Shown piece after piece: positions 23,888-35,311 of a stretch of DNA of 64,000 nucleotides; position 1 is the stretch's first letter, and every line of letters begins with the position of its first letter. The notes under the pieces were generated by a model. The model had not been told where the DNA came from and searched no databases. It was given only the letters and a program-made list of their open reading frames with translations. A program made the position numbers and the translations under genes. Origin of the DNA: Mytilus californianus (Eukaryota; Mollusca; Bivalvia; Mytilida; Mytilidae); contig NW_026262701.1 in NCBI RefSeq assembly GCF_021869535.1, forward strand, positions 41,915,278 to 41,979,277. Direction: 5' to 3'.

Positions 23888-25570
23888 TTTCTGTACCATC
23901 ACCACACAAATAGCGGGTAATTGGGATCCTGCTATCACACTTGACTTTAAATGGCTCTGGAAGAGCATTCTTCAAGTAACGCCTTCGCATGACGGATATT
24001 TCCCTCTGAGTAGTGCATAAAATGTACAATGTCTCCTTTAGCATTGAGAACATCTTCAAAGGTTGTACATTAACAAACTTAATGCTCTCCAGCATTCTAA
24101 TTATTGGTACAATAGCATGACCTATTAACCTCTGAGGGTTTTGCAAGTCTCGATCATCATGCATTGCCTCATGATTCATTTTATGCCAGATACTAGGGTT
24201 ACATGTTGGTGGCCTTAAACAGTGACAATTCTCAGGTATCAGATACTTTTCTCGCAGTTTCTTCACAAACTGCTGATTGACAGGAACGGTGGAGCTTAAA
24301 TTAACTAGTTCAGCAATCTTTGACCATGTTGGTATATCTGACAGGGTATCATCGACACGCTTTTTGTTCAGCAACTGTTGTGCAAATATATGCTTTTCCT
24401 CTTCACCAGTCTTGTGAGCCTGGTCAAATGCTTGTCTCAAAGCCTTCGCATCTTCAGTATGACCAAGAAACTCTTCAGGAAAGAAATGGTCACCGATCAC
24501 CATCTTGCGTACACAAAGCCACCTAACCTCCTTTGGAAGATGGTTTCTCAGGAGGTGCCTGCGTTTGACGGTCATCTCCAAAATGAAGTTACACAAGAGA
24601 AGCATGCTGTCTTTGAGAAGCTGATACACCACCTCATTGTCGATTGTTATGCTGTTCTCAAAGAAGGCACAAGTCTGAATAAGTGGTACTACAGCAACAG
24701 CTAACTGCATCTGCATGCTTTGGAGAAAATTGTCGTAACTTCTCTGTCTCGCATCGATTTTGGAAAACAAATCCTGATGTACAATAGGTGGCTTCAGATA
24801 TAGACAATTCTGAGGAATATTGTAGCGTTCTACAAGCTGATACATATTTGCAGTCGTTGTACATACAGTCTTGAGGACATCAGCTATGGCAGGCATGACT
24901 GGTGGTCCATCAACTTTGGCCATCATTCTACGTTCTTCTTTTGATCTTGGTCCATCACCTGGTACTTTTTCTATTCTCTTGTTACCATGCTGACTCATTC
25001 TTTCTAATGACATAGTTGGTTGTACATCCTGCTGCATCAATGGTTGCGGTCCAGACAACCTTGCCTTCTTTTTTGGACCTACATCAATGCTCATTAAACT
25101 TTGAACCTTTGTATCCGGTAGTGATGTTTCAAACAAGTCAGATGGGTGCTTATCAAGTAGTGGAGTTCCTAGCAAGCTCTGTGGTTGAACTGGAGTATCA
25201 AACAAGCTTGGTAGTTCACTTTTTACTTCAAATAAGCTTAGTAACTGACCATGTGAACTAGCAACTGGAGTTTCCAGTAAATGAGGTGGCTGGACAGGCT
25301 CAGGAACAGATAGAAGTGCATGTTTTTGAGGAGCGGAAAGGAGTCCCGCTTTAGCTAATATAGCATTTTCTGTCTGTTCCTTCAATAAAGCAACTTGTAA
25401 TTGTTTCTGATATATGTCGTAAGCATCCATTGGAAGCTCCTCTGATTTTCCAATGGACATTAGACGATCAATATATTGAGATGTTCTCAATGCTTCAGAA
25501 GAATCAGAATACATATCAGCACTATCTAATGGTCTTTTCAGATGCCTTGAAGACATCAGTTCAGGGTCTC
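23888..25570 (-). CDS. Candidate cassette exon with two gag-like domains
   Basis: This is the longest open stretch in the window: 561 codons with no stop between a good acceptor (tttgttttgattgtag) and a donor (GAAA|gtaaga). Entry and exit are both phase 1, so inclusion between the NCOA5-like exons at 29077-29379 and 21432-21919 keeps frame (Arg and Ser at the junctions). Exon residues 1-100 are helical and polar. Residues 90-165 hold repeated LLETP/LFDTP/LLGTP-type motifs. A basic GPKKKARL lies at about 165-172. Two diverged copies of one domain follow, at about 230-372 and 422-560. Each has IPxNCxxLxPP, a conserved SMQMQLAVAVVPLIQ/QRLIGHAIVPIIR helix and an RRxxLxNxLP motif. The second ends in ITRYLCGDG. 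From memory, this pattern (P-x-NC, P-x-x-NP-x-IW, LQ-x-x-Q, RR, GDD-like end) resembles gag-like ORF1 proteins of DIRS-type retroelements and host proteins derived from them. It may be an alternative exon, a domesticated element, or a separate gene starting at the internal Met (25554). Its open frame is certain; inclusion in the mRNA is inference. Confidence 0.7.
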
Positions 25571-28500
25571 CTACAATCAAAACAAACAACCCTCATAGCA
25601 TAAAAACCTATTTCCCATATATAACACTTCACTCCACTGTGCTAGGAGATTTTTGTATGTGTTTTCTTATTTTGTATTTATTTTTAGATATGGAATGTAA
25701 GTCTTTAAATATGTTAAAGTTAATATACTACTTTTCAATGTTCATTATTATGCATGTTTTGGGGTTGCAGATTGAGGGGGGATAAGAATGTTTAAACTAT
25801 TGGTGTTCTACTAGCGGTTGTAATTTTAATGTTTCTATGGAAACAGTATTGTCATTTTGAATACAATTTTCTTCAAAATTGAAAGGATTAAAAACTTAGT
25901 CAGAAAAGGGCAGACAGCAGGATTTCTAATCTACCAAGGAGCATAAATCAATTACATAATTTTTTAACACACAGATATGTCTCCCCTGTGTAGCATAATC
26001 ACAAATTTAACAACTGTCTACATTTTGCAGCCAGAAACTGCAAGCCTATTAAAGGCATTGCTTCTGCAATAAGCATGATAAGGCGAAAAGACTTGCCCAA
26101 CAGACAAGTAAGAAATTTATTTATCTGAACCTCTAATTGCCATGAAGCAGATGATTTTATAATTTATTGTTTTAGCTGATTCCCTAAAAAAAAGTAATAC
26201 ATGTAGAGACCATAAAGAAACTAACCAATTCTAACAATTTTCAATTTTAAAGGGAGCATTATTTTACTATAACAACTGTGAAGTATAACTTCAATGATAA
26301 GTAATCTGGAACTCATTAGTTTTAATGATTCCTGTAATTCAATTTGAAAAAAGTAATTATGCTACAGTTGAAGGTTAAACCTTCAAATTAGGGTATTCAA
26401 ATGGATAAACAAACTTTCACGTAAGGACCATTTTTACTTATTAACACATTTTGAGTTTTTACTATCATTTTACTTTTCAGTTGTCGTTTCTTAATGCGGT
26501 TCTTTTTTATAATTACCTTTTATTTGATTTTTGGGGACTGTTGTAGAGCTAAGTTTGTTAAGGCATTTTTCGTCATTATGCATAATTACTGAGAATTCTG
26601 TTTTGCTTTCACAGATACTCTGGACTGACGAAAAATTGTATTTTTGTTGATTGATTGTTGCTAGCGAATACGTAGTGTCCAGTGTGTATTTTTGTGTTTT
26701 TTTGTTTGAACATTTTAATTTGTAGTTCACCATGTTCATAAAACTCCCACAAAATTGAGTACCCCACTAATAATGACCCATCCACAGTAGGTATATTGTG
26801 GCCAGGTTCTGTCATTGACGGATGCTAATCTTAAATTTACTTTTTACAGGTATTCAACTCTTCTCTCTGTCAAAATTCCTATAATTTCATGACTCCCCTA
26901 TGTTTTGTGTGGAAAATTTAACATACAATGTTATTCATATTGTTTTAAGTATATATGTACAAAATAACTGTGATAAGTCATAGCGGGATTTTTTTTAATA
27001 AATACCGAAAAGTGTGTGTTAAATGTAATGAACACAAAAGCTGTATGCAAGTACTTGCAAATTATAAGGGGTATTAATTCACTTGCTTTATTTGTACAAT
27101 CGCATTGGGACTTATCCATTCATGGAAGTTTCTCCCATAGAAACAATTTATCACACATTTAATGTTTAATGGAAGTTTTCATTGCTTTTTCAACTATATT
27201 CTATTTGATTTGGTGAGTGTTATATGCATTTTTGGCAGCAAATCAAATTTTAAAAGTGTTTGAATAACCTTTTGTGCTATATGCTAGACAAAATATCAGT
27301 AGGTTATTGCTTTTGTGAATTTCAAAAGGCTATGTTACAATGCTTTATAAGGATAATAAATGATGTTCTTATATATTTAAAACTCGGCTTTTATGTGGGA
27401 ATTATCTGTATGTGCTGAGCAGCATACATGGGTATGTATCCTTTCCTATAAATGGAACAACCCTTGAACATGTTGAATAAAAAATCAATGCATATTGTAC
27501 AGCAGGTGTATTGATTAAGTCTGTTTTATTGGTGGTCAAGAATTTGGAAAATCCTGGGTAAACCACTAAATCAGCCATTTTATGGAAAAAGACTAGAGCA
27601 TGACTCAAAACCTTATATAGCTTTGATTGACTAAAGTGACATGTACTGATAGATAAGATAAAGAAGTTGCATATAATGTCGTGCAAGGTATACCATCACT
27701 CACTTACACAGTACAACTCAACATTATCAAGCTCCAGAACAAATATGTCTTTCCTTTACGTACAAGCTAAGAAAAACATTGACCAAAAGAGGGTATAATT
27801 ATAAATTCAAAGTATTGTCAAACAGGTAGTTAATGTTGGGCAGATCTAAACAATGCTTAGACAGTACAACATTTTATAGTTCTAGACCAAATATTATATC
27901 ATACCTTGACAACAAAAGTTACAGATGGACAAAATGATAGCAGTATACCACCCACTTTGCAAGTGGGCATTCTTGGATGATGATGATGATGGATGGCTGT
28001 GTAATGTCCAGCAGCAAATTAAATGCATTTTCAGGACAAAATTATGGTAATGTAATATTGTACTAGACTGATACGCTGAGCCAGATTTTTAATTGGGCTA
28101 GTTCACAAGGTAAAAGTCCGCTTGAAAACACCCTACCTGGTCATATTATTCGACCAGTCTTTGCTCTTACTCCTTAATGTATCGTGCTTAGAGAAGCAGT
28201 TAACACCAATTTTAACATCTCTGGTTTGACCCTGCCGGGTTCAAACCCATGACCACAGGCACTCAAGGTGACCAAGCTACCACTTAACCACAGAGATGGT
28301 TGGCGTTCTTGGAAGAATTACTATATTTTTTTAACTATGGCATATTGAGGTTGGGAATTATGAAAAAAGAACATAATCAAATATGAAAAGAAATAAAACA
28401 ACAAAAACAACAAAAGTAACAAATACAAAATGATATACCCACCTCATAAAATTCAAAAACCACAATCAACACTTTTTCCATGAAAATTACAGATTTGTAT

Positions 28501-29076
28501 CAAATGAACAGTAACCAAGACACCAAAGTACTTTTTAATGAATTTTAAACTTTCTTTGATGAAATCTCCAAATGTAAAAGATCTAATCCATTCAGGCTAA
28601 ATAACCGTGAAAAACTTTCAAATTTTATTTCTATGTAAAAGAAATCATCTGTATGACAGCAATAATCATTTACTTAAGTGTGGCATTGCAAGATTTTTCA
28701 ATTTTCTTCTTCTTCAAAATTGTCTTTTTTCAGTAAAAATGTCATCCATGTTTGAAGCCAGTTCGTTTAGTGTTTCAGAGATAATAAAAAATGTCTCATT
28801 TACTGTAAGTTTTGTGGAAATGGATTTCATAATTTGGTGGAATTTTAATCAAATTTTCTTTAAGTAGTAGCAATAGAGACCATGCTTGATTTTAATTAGG
28901 AGTGATAAAAATCACTACTTCTTATATGGATCATTCCTTCTAAGTTTGTAAGCTGTATGACTTTTACAGGAATAGCCCTCATTTGAATTAACTTGCCATG
29001 AGCTAAGTGGGTATTGCCTTTCCAATCCCTTGGAGACTTATATGTCAGAGCAAAACATAAATAACAAAAAACTTAC
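25571..29076 (-). other. NCOA5: Intron upstream of the cassette exon
   Basis: Carries the SINE at about 28055-28304 and a short (gat)n at 27976-27992. Small open frames at 26491-27686 show no conserved motif. Confidence 0.5.
28055..28304 (-). mobile_element. tRNA-derived SINE
   Basis: On the minus strand the sequence opens with a tRNA-like region. It has an A-box-like tggttaagtggtagcttgg (about 28275-28293) and a B-box-like gggtttgaaccc (28237-28248), spaced as in a pol III promoter. About 180 bases of unrelated body follow (taaggagtaagagcaaagac, cggacttttaccttgtgaac). It does not close into a good tRNA cloverleaf with an anticodon stem that I can support, so I call it a SINE and not a tRNA gene. 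End positions are approximate. Confidence 0.6.
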
Positions 29077-29379
29077 TGTCAGGATAAGAAGATTTAGGAG
29101 GGATACGACCCTCAGCCTCTAGAAGTTGATTTCTTCTTTCTGTCAAATAAGTAATAACTTTATCCAACTCCTCAACAGTAAGTTGTCGCTTGTCGGCCAA
29201 CAGATTCAATAGGTAGAGTATGTCCTGTGAAGGTGGTACAAACGGAGGCGGAGCCCTTGCCGCAGGGGTAACGGCAGGTCTGGCAGCTGCTGTCTCTTTT
29301 TCACGTTTAGCGAGCTGATATGCATCAAAACTTCTACCGATTAGAGTGATAGCATCATCTACTGGCATATTTCTATGTT
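29077..29379 (-). CDS. NCOA5: NCOA5-like exon with the LXXLL box
   Basis: A 303-base exon (acceptor ttatccacag, donor ACA|gtaagt; phase 1 in and out) coding residues about 456-556. It opens with EHRNMPVDDAI, matching EHRNMPQADAM in human NCOA5. The later segment LLNLLADKRQLTVEELDKV matches the human LINLLADNRYLTAEETDKI region. LLNLL (about residues 512-516) is an LXXLL nuclear-receptor interaction motif at the same place as in the human protein. This supports conservation of receptor binding, though function is inferred. The next exon can be either 21432-21919 or the candidate cassette. Confidence 0.95.
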
Positions 29380-32099
29380 CTGTGGATAAAATGGTACAAA
29401 AGGCAGGTCAGTAAAAGATAATCAATCTACATCACAATATTTTATTTCTATCCTGCCTCCATTGCTGAATAAGCAATTTTTTTCCACTGAAAATTTAAAA
29501 TTCATTTCAATCTGAATTTTAAATAATTACGTTCAGAAGATTCGTTTTGAAATTGAATTTAAATAACTCAGAATAATTTTGAATAAAACAATTTTCTTTT
29601 AGTCAGTGATGGTCTAGAAAATTTATCGTAAAATAGAAGAAAAGTTATTAACAAATTCATTACCTTGTACTCCATGTTTGTTTTGTATGTAAACACGAGT
29701 CAACTGTATAACAAGAAATTCTGTTCGGCACTTTTTTATTTTACATTACACGCAGCTGTATTTATATATTTTATGACTAACAGATGACTTTTTATTTCAT
29801 TTTACATAACACGCAACGGTATTTACATAAATAACTAACAGATGGCTTTTTTTTCATTTTACATATAATGCGCAGTATTTGAATATACATTATTACAAAG
29901 AACTTACATCAGTTAATTAGAAAACTTTTTAAATTTTGTAGCTCATCTTATCTTATATTCAAAACAATATTTATATTATTAAAAAACATAAAGTAACTCA
30001 ACCTTTCATTTAGTTTTTTATGTAACATGACTTCAGAAATCATCTAAACCAACATTTTTCTAAACCGTACATTTTTACACAGATAATTATCTAAAATCAA
30101 TTAAGTCATGAATAGGTATCGGAGAGCTCTAAAGCTATAAACCGATAATTCTGAAGAGATCTAACAATCTTATTTTAGTAATGTATGAACATTTTTTAAA
30201 TCAAGGACTGTTTTTAATATTTTCATAAAGCACAAAAGTTACTGCTATGATCTTCCTAAAGCTCCGTTCATATGAAAATATTTTAGTACTGCTTACTGAA
30301 AATTGATTAACTTAGTATATATGTCCAGTTATATTGAAGACCTCAAGAAACAAACAAATTGTCAAACATGCATATGTTTTAAGTTTATTTAAGATTTTAT
30401 AAGTACAAAAATACATTTATTGAACACATACTTCTAATCTAAACGCTTATATCCAACTTATCTAGACCAATACAAAACACCTTCGAAATGATCAAAAATA
30501 CCTAAAGGTCACCATTAGTTTAAGACACAAATCTGTTTATAATGTAAGTGAGGCTACCGAATTGAACTTTATAATGAATTAAAGCTTTAATAAGTATTTA
30601 ATGTTAAAGCATTATTCTAAAGACATTTGTTTATTTTATAATTATTTGGTATACGACACGATACCTGGCATTCCATTAGATTATGCTTGATCACTACATA
30701 TGTATACTATCTGTAGTGTATTTCCTGGTTTTTTAAATAACCTTTTTAAGTAAATGCAATTTATTAAATAGTTCATTTTTTATACAGTAAGCTTTTAAGG
30801 ATCATTCTATGATCACTTTTATATTTATAATAATTTTTTCTCCACTTTTTGTATCTTATCTTACATAGAACCATGTCATATCATAACAAAAGCAACATCA
30901 TAATTTTCGTCCTCGATACTTTAATATATATTAATTAGTATATTTTTATATGAATAATTTCTTGTTATACAGCAACTAACATCCAACAAACAAAAGCGCG
31001 TACATTTAAAACATAACACGTTTATTTTAAATATGCATCGCAGAATTTTATAAAATTATTCTATGGGATGTCAATGCAACCGTTTCAGCTCAAATAATTA
31101 TTACGACATACATATATGTAACAATATAATATATTTCAAACTTCGAATTCAGTATTAACACATTTTGGAGGTTCACACTTTTATTAATTTCACGACCGCA
31201 TACAATAAGCAATTTATTAAACAAATTATGTGTGATCTTGGTTTCATAAAAAGAGATTTCTATTTAAGTGTTTCCAGCATCATAATACAGTAAATAGTCA
31301 CTTTAAGTTATATCATGAACATTATACACTCGTGGATTTCCAAAACGACAAAACCCTGTTTTAGTTAATATTTTATTCAAATTACACAGATTAACACCTT
31401 AAGCTTTCATTTATACCATGAAAGGTAATATTATGATTTTAAATAGCTTTAAGGGCTATCCCCAAAAAAGTGTAAAAGGTGATGCAAGGCTATTTTCATT
31501 TTACCCGATCATGCATAAACTGTAGTTCATCATAAACATGTCTTTTTCTTTAAAATTGCATTATCACCACTTTTACACTATTTTGTGAAATAGACCTCAA
31601 CTACATGTAGTTATATATCACGTATATATTGTCATGTTTTTTTCTGTTTAAATTCTGTTATGCTTTTTAAACACTGTTTTACTTTCTCAAATACACCACA
31701 ACAACTGTGATATATGAACCCAGACTATGGTATTTTATGACAACTTTTACCGAGGGTGGTAAAGGGTTATTTTTGTGCAATATGTTGGCAAATTTTATTT
31801 CTCCTGTTTTCGTGCTTGCAGCTTGTTATTCAATGTGTTTCGTGCAAGCTATTTTTTTTTACGTTCATCGTGAAATGGACATTTTATTTCCTGTCCGTCT
31901 GTACACATACCCCACCTAATTTTATATCAATTTTCCCATTTTTATAAAATAAAGGCAACGATAAAAATGTAATATGATGCTAATAGTAGGAAGAAAAATT
32001 TGTTTGACAATTCACAACACTAGCTAAAGTGAGCATCATTGAATCATTTATGTATTATATGTTATTGTTCACAGTCGCTTGATCTCGATTTGGTTGAAG

Positions 32100-32735
32100 A
32101 TTTCATATTCTCTCATAAATACGCAATTGTAAGAAGTCCCGATATTCTGCAATTGTAAGAAGTCCCTATATTCTAGCATATTCATGCATTTGTAAGAAAT
32201 CCTGATATTCTATCATGTTCACGCAATTGTAAGACCCAATATTCTATCATATTCAAGCAATTGTAAGAAGTCCAGATATTCTATCATATTCACACAATTA
32301 TAAAAAGTCTCGATATTCTATCATATTCACGCAATTAAAAAAAGTCTTGATATTCTATCATATACACACAATTGTAAGAAGTCCCGATATTCTATCATAT
32401 TCACGCAATTATAAAAAGGTCTCGATATTCTATCATATACACATAATTGTAAGAAGTCTCGATATTCTATCATATTCACGCAATTATAAAAAGTCTTGAT
32501 ATTCTATCATATACAAACAATTGTAAGAAGTCCCGATATTCTATCATATACACACAATTATAAGAAGTCCCGATATTCTATCATATTCACGCAATTATTA
32601 AAAGTCTCGACATTCTATCATATACACACAATTATTTAAGTCTCGATCTTATATACAGGTATACATAATTGTTTAAAGTCCTGATCTTATATACCGGTAT
32701 ACGTAATTGCTTGAAGTCTTCTCAATCTTAACATC
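32100..32735. repeat. Minisatellite, ~37-base unit
   Basis: About sixteen imperfect copies of a unit reading gatattctatcatattcacg followed by caattgtaagaagtccc. Copies drift in the last part (tatacacataattg). Unit lengths vary slightly, and there are no distinct spacers, so it is not a CRISPR array. Confidence 0.85.
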
Positions 32736-32890
32736 TTTAATAATCAATACTTTTTATTTTGCAGTTAAGAATATTTTTGACGCTCGATAAATTTAATATG
32801 AATCTACATTACATTTTTAATATAAATGTTTATTATTCCATAGTAACTGTCATAGAATGTTATTAAGCTAGACAAGGAACTGTTGGTCTT

Positions 32891-33178
32891 TCAAACTTGA
32901 GGAAGTTTCTCTGCTACATCTCCTCTCATGGTTATTGCCCTATGATGCGATTGTGCCCAGAAACTTCTTGTTTTAAGAACTATAGATAATCTATAATTCT
33001 GTGATGAACAACATGCAATGTTAAAAGCAGCTGATAGTGATAGATTGAGAAAGAAAGAGAATTTCAAGTCATATTTAACAAATGTCTGAAATTCATTCCA
33101 TAAACCAGACATTTCATACATCCGGTATAAATTCTGTAAGTGTCTCTCTTCAAATTCTTTTGCATTTTGTATAATCAA
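32891..33178 (-). other. Unassigned open frame beside the hAT-like element
   Basis: A 95-residue frame (EERHLQNLYRMYEMSGLWNE, ending RAITMRGDVAEKLPQV) with non-random composition but no ATG at its 5' end and no recognised domain. It lies inside an NCOA5-like intron, 60 bases from the left end of the hAT-like element. It could be a decayed gene or transposon fragment. I cannot assign it. Confidence 0.2.
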
Positions 33179-33241
33179 GCGATTTCAGTTGGCAAAACTG
33201 GAAGCACTCGTTTTCTGACCATTGTAAGAAATTGCATAGCA

Positions 33242-34855
33242 CAGTGTTCTCCCCAGGATTTTTTTAAGGCGCAAAATTCAAGGGCGCGTTACTCTTTTTT
33301 TAGAGTGATCTGAAGCAATAAGTCATAAATCATGACATGCAATATGAATATGAATTATAATGCTTTGTGTTATGTGTTTAATAATGCAGAGTATTAATGA
33401 ATTACAAGAATATATATATGAAATAAATTGATTTTAAACACAAAAGTTATTTATATTCAGTCAATTAAAGAAGTCAAAATATAAATATTCATCTCTACTC
33501 TCTGCTCCTTCTAGGGATATTGTTTTTAGATAGTGTTATTTTGTTGGACAGTCTGTTCCTCAACTTTGTCTTTATCCTCTTCAGGGTTAAAAATTAAACC
33601 CCCACTCACAATAACTTTTGCTTATACCCCCTTTAACATTTCTAAGCCATGAAAACTCAGTCAGCCACTTGTCATTGAAACCAGAAACATGGTGCTTGCT
33701 TTTATCAATTGCTAAAACTTGAGCGTGGTTGGGATTATGAGAAGCAATGAAATCTGCTTATACTGACAGTGTAGACGGAGGTGTATTCCCCTTTTCATTA
33801 GAAGTCATTGATCTGAAAAAAACTTCTATACTTCCATCATCTACCTTTTACTTATAATTCACCCCTTTGTTATTTGCAGAGAACATGTTCATTCAGAATT
33901 AATAAAATCGAATATGGTTAAGATATTTGGTATACAACTTTTTAAAACAATTTTTTTTTATAAATGAACAGCTGACCAGTTTCCGTAGTTTCACATTACG
34001 CTTCCGTGCGTATTATTGTTTAATACTATCTTTGGCAGATAGATATAAACGAAATTTTACAAATTCGTTTAAGTTAAAACCATTGAAATTATTTACCAGT
34101 GACATTATACAGAAGCTGTGGCGATACTGTACCCGTTTTGATTGTCACATATTTCCCGACGCACGGATTCACGATCGATGTTCAATGATCACTTTATTTC
34201 TAAAAATATGACAGTTTCAGACGAATTTACCTTGCAAGCAACATTTTTTCATTTTCTATTAAAGTAAATCACTCCTCGTTATCTTTAATCAAACTTTATT
34301 TTAATTTTTTCAACTAATAATACTTTCATTCATAGTTTTCATCGTAAATTTTTTAGCAATGTGTATTCAAATTTATCATGTGTATTCAACACGTTCATTG
34401 GTCGTGTTTAAATAGATTCTTCTTCTCGACCAATGAAAAATTTCGTTATATAAATGGTCAAGTGATCACACACACGATGCGTAAATACAATGTATTTGCG
34501 ATCTATTTCTTCAATTTCTGCACTGAAGTTTTTAAATTTTTTTATTTTCTTCAAAAAATATCTATCTTCTTGATGATCACTTACGCTATTACCTGATAAC
34601 ATAGTCCGATAAGGCTGAGATAAGCGTGGCTCAGGTAAAACTAATTATCAGTTATTGCGTAACACTGACCGACCCATCAGCGGTGATCAGTTACTTGACA
34701 ATTTTAACCAACATTTATAATGAAAATGTGAAAATTAACACGCTGCGGGATCAAGTATTAAGGGACAGCGGCCAATTAAGACGCTGCGGGATCTTCAAAA
34801 ATATTATGAAGGCGCTGCGGTACCGCAGCGTCATATCGGCCTGGGGAGAACACTG
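33242..34855 (-). mobile_element. hAT-like element with 16-base TIRs and 5-base TSD
   Basis: The left end cagtgttctccccagg and right end cctggggagaacactg are perfect inverted repeats. They are flanked by tagca at 33237-33241 and 34856-34860. The CAGTG start and 5-base target duplication fit the hAT superfamily (a 5-base TSD subgroup exists). A minus-strand transposase remnant at 33596-33757 supports this. The subterminal gcggtaccgc palindrome near the right end is shared with the left end of the element at 61683-63497, which orients both. No intact transposase remains, so this copy is non-autonomous. Confidence 0.85.
33596..33757 (-). pseudogene. hAT transposase N-terminal remnant
   Basis: The minus-strand frame reads DFIASHNPNHAQVLAIDKS followed by GFNDKWLTEFSWLRNV and a KSYCEWGF end. 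The F-x-x-x-W-L-x-x-F-x-W-L pattern leading to a Cys is what I associate with the start of the TTF-type zinc finger in ZNF862/KIAA1586-like hAT transposases. The finger itself is not complete and no continuation follows, so it is a decayed fragment. Confidence 0.5.
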
Positions 34856-35111
34856 TAGCAGTATCAAAATGTGCACATAGCATCAAACTGGAAAATTGAA
34901 GAATTTTACATCTGAAAACTGTTATGTAGGTTATACCTGTCTTTTAGACAATATCTTCATGTTATAAAAACTTCATAAATTAAATTTCAGTGTCCAGTTG
35001 TGAAAGAGTCAACCGTGAATCTAATGCAATATTATAATTTTAGCCTTAATGTCTTTATAAGGAGTAAGCATTTTGCCTCTATCAATTTCCTCAGTCCAAA
35101 TTCAGTCTTAC

Positions 35112-35311
35112 CTTGCGGAGTTCCATGTAAAATATTGACTGTTAATGACTGATGAACTTCGTTTTGACTATTTACAACTATAGCAAACAGGCACAGTTTC
35201 TTGGCAGCATCTTCTACAACTTGAGGAATTGTTCGCTCTTCATTTATCAAGCTGATTGAACAAAACACTTGTACAGCTTTCAATTTTCTTTCAACAAACT
35301 CTGCGAATTTC
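35112..35311 (-). CDS. NCOA5: NCOA5-like exon, anticodon-binding-like domain
   Basis: A 200-base exon (acceptor ctcctaatttcag, donor CAAG|gtaaga; phase 2 in, phase 1 out) coding residues about 389-455. The joined reading CSIIILNSALM-KFAEFVERK aligns without gaps to the human NCOA5 stretch CSVIVVNKQTKDYAESVGRK as I remember it. AIVVNSQNEVHQSLTVNIL followed by HGTPQ matches the later AIVITQQHQIHRSCTVNIM and FGTPQ. This region is the class II tRNA-synthetase anticodon-binding-like fold of NCOA5. No catalytic role is expected. Confidence 0.95.

Larger units (their letters stand above)
29380..35111 (-). other. NCOA5: Large intron with minisatellite and hAT-like element
   Basis: 5.7 kb, containing the minisatellite at 32.12-32.73 kb and the hAT-like insertion at 33.24-34.86 kb. 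The remainder (29.4-32.1 kb) is AT-rich with nothing recognisable. Confidence 0.6.

Noticed and set aside
24320-25261. Open frames overlapping the cassette on the other strand or frame
   Set aside because: They are shadows of the 561-codon frame, with no independent support.
28200-28304. A true tRNA gene on the minus strand
   Set aside because: A- and B-box-like motifs are present, but no convincing full cloverleaf was found, and a non-tRNA body follows. A SINE explains it better.
32100-32735. CRISPR-like array of ~37-base repeats
   Set aside because: Units are contiguous and imperfect, with no unique spacers, and the DNA is eukaryotic. It is a minisatellite.
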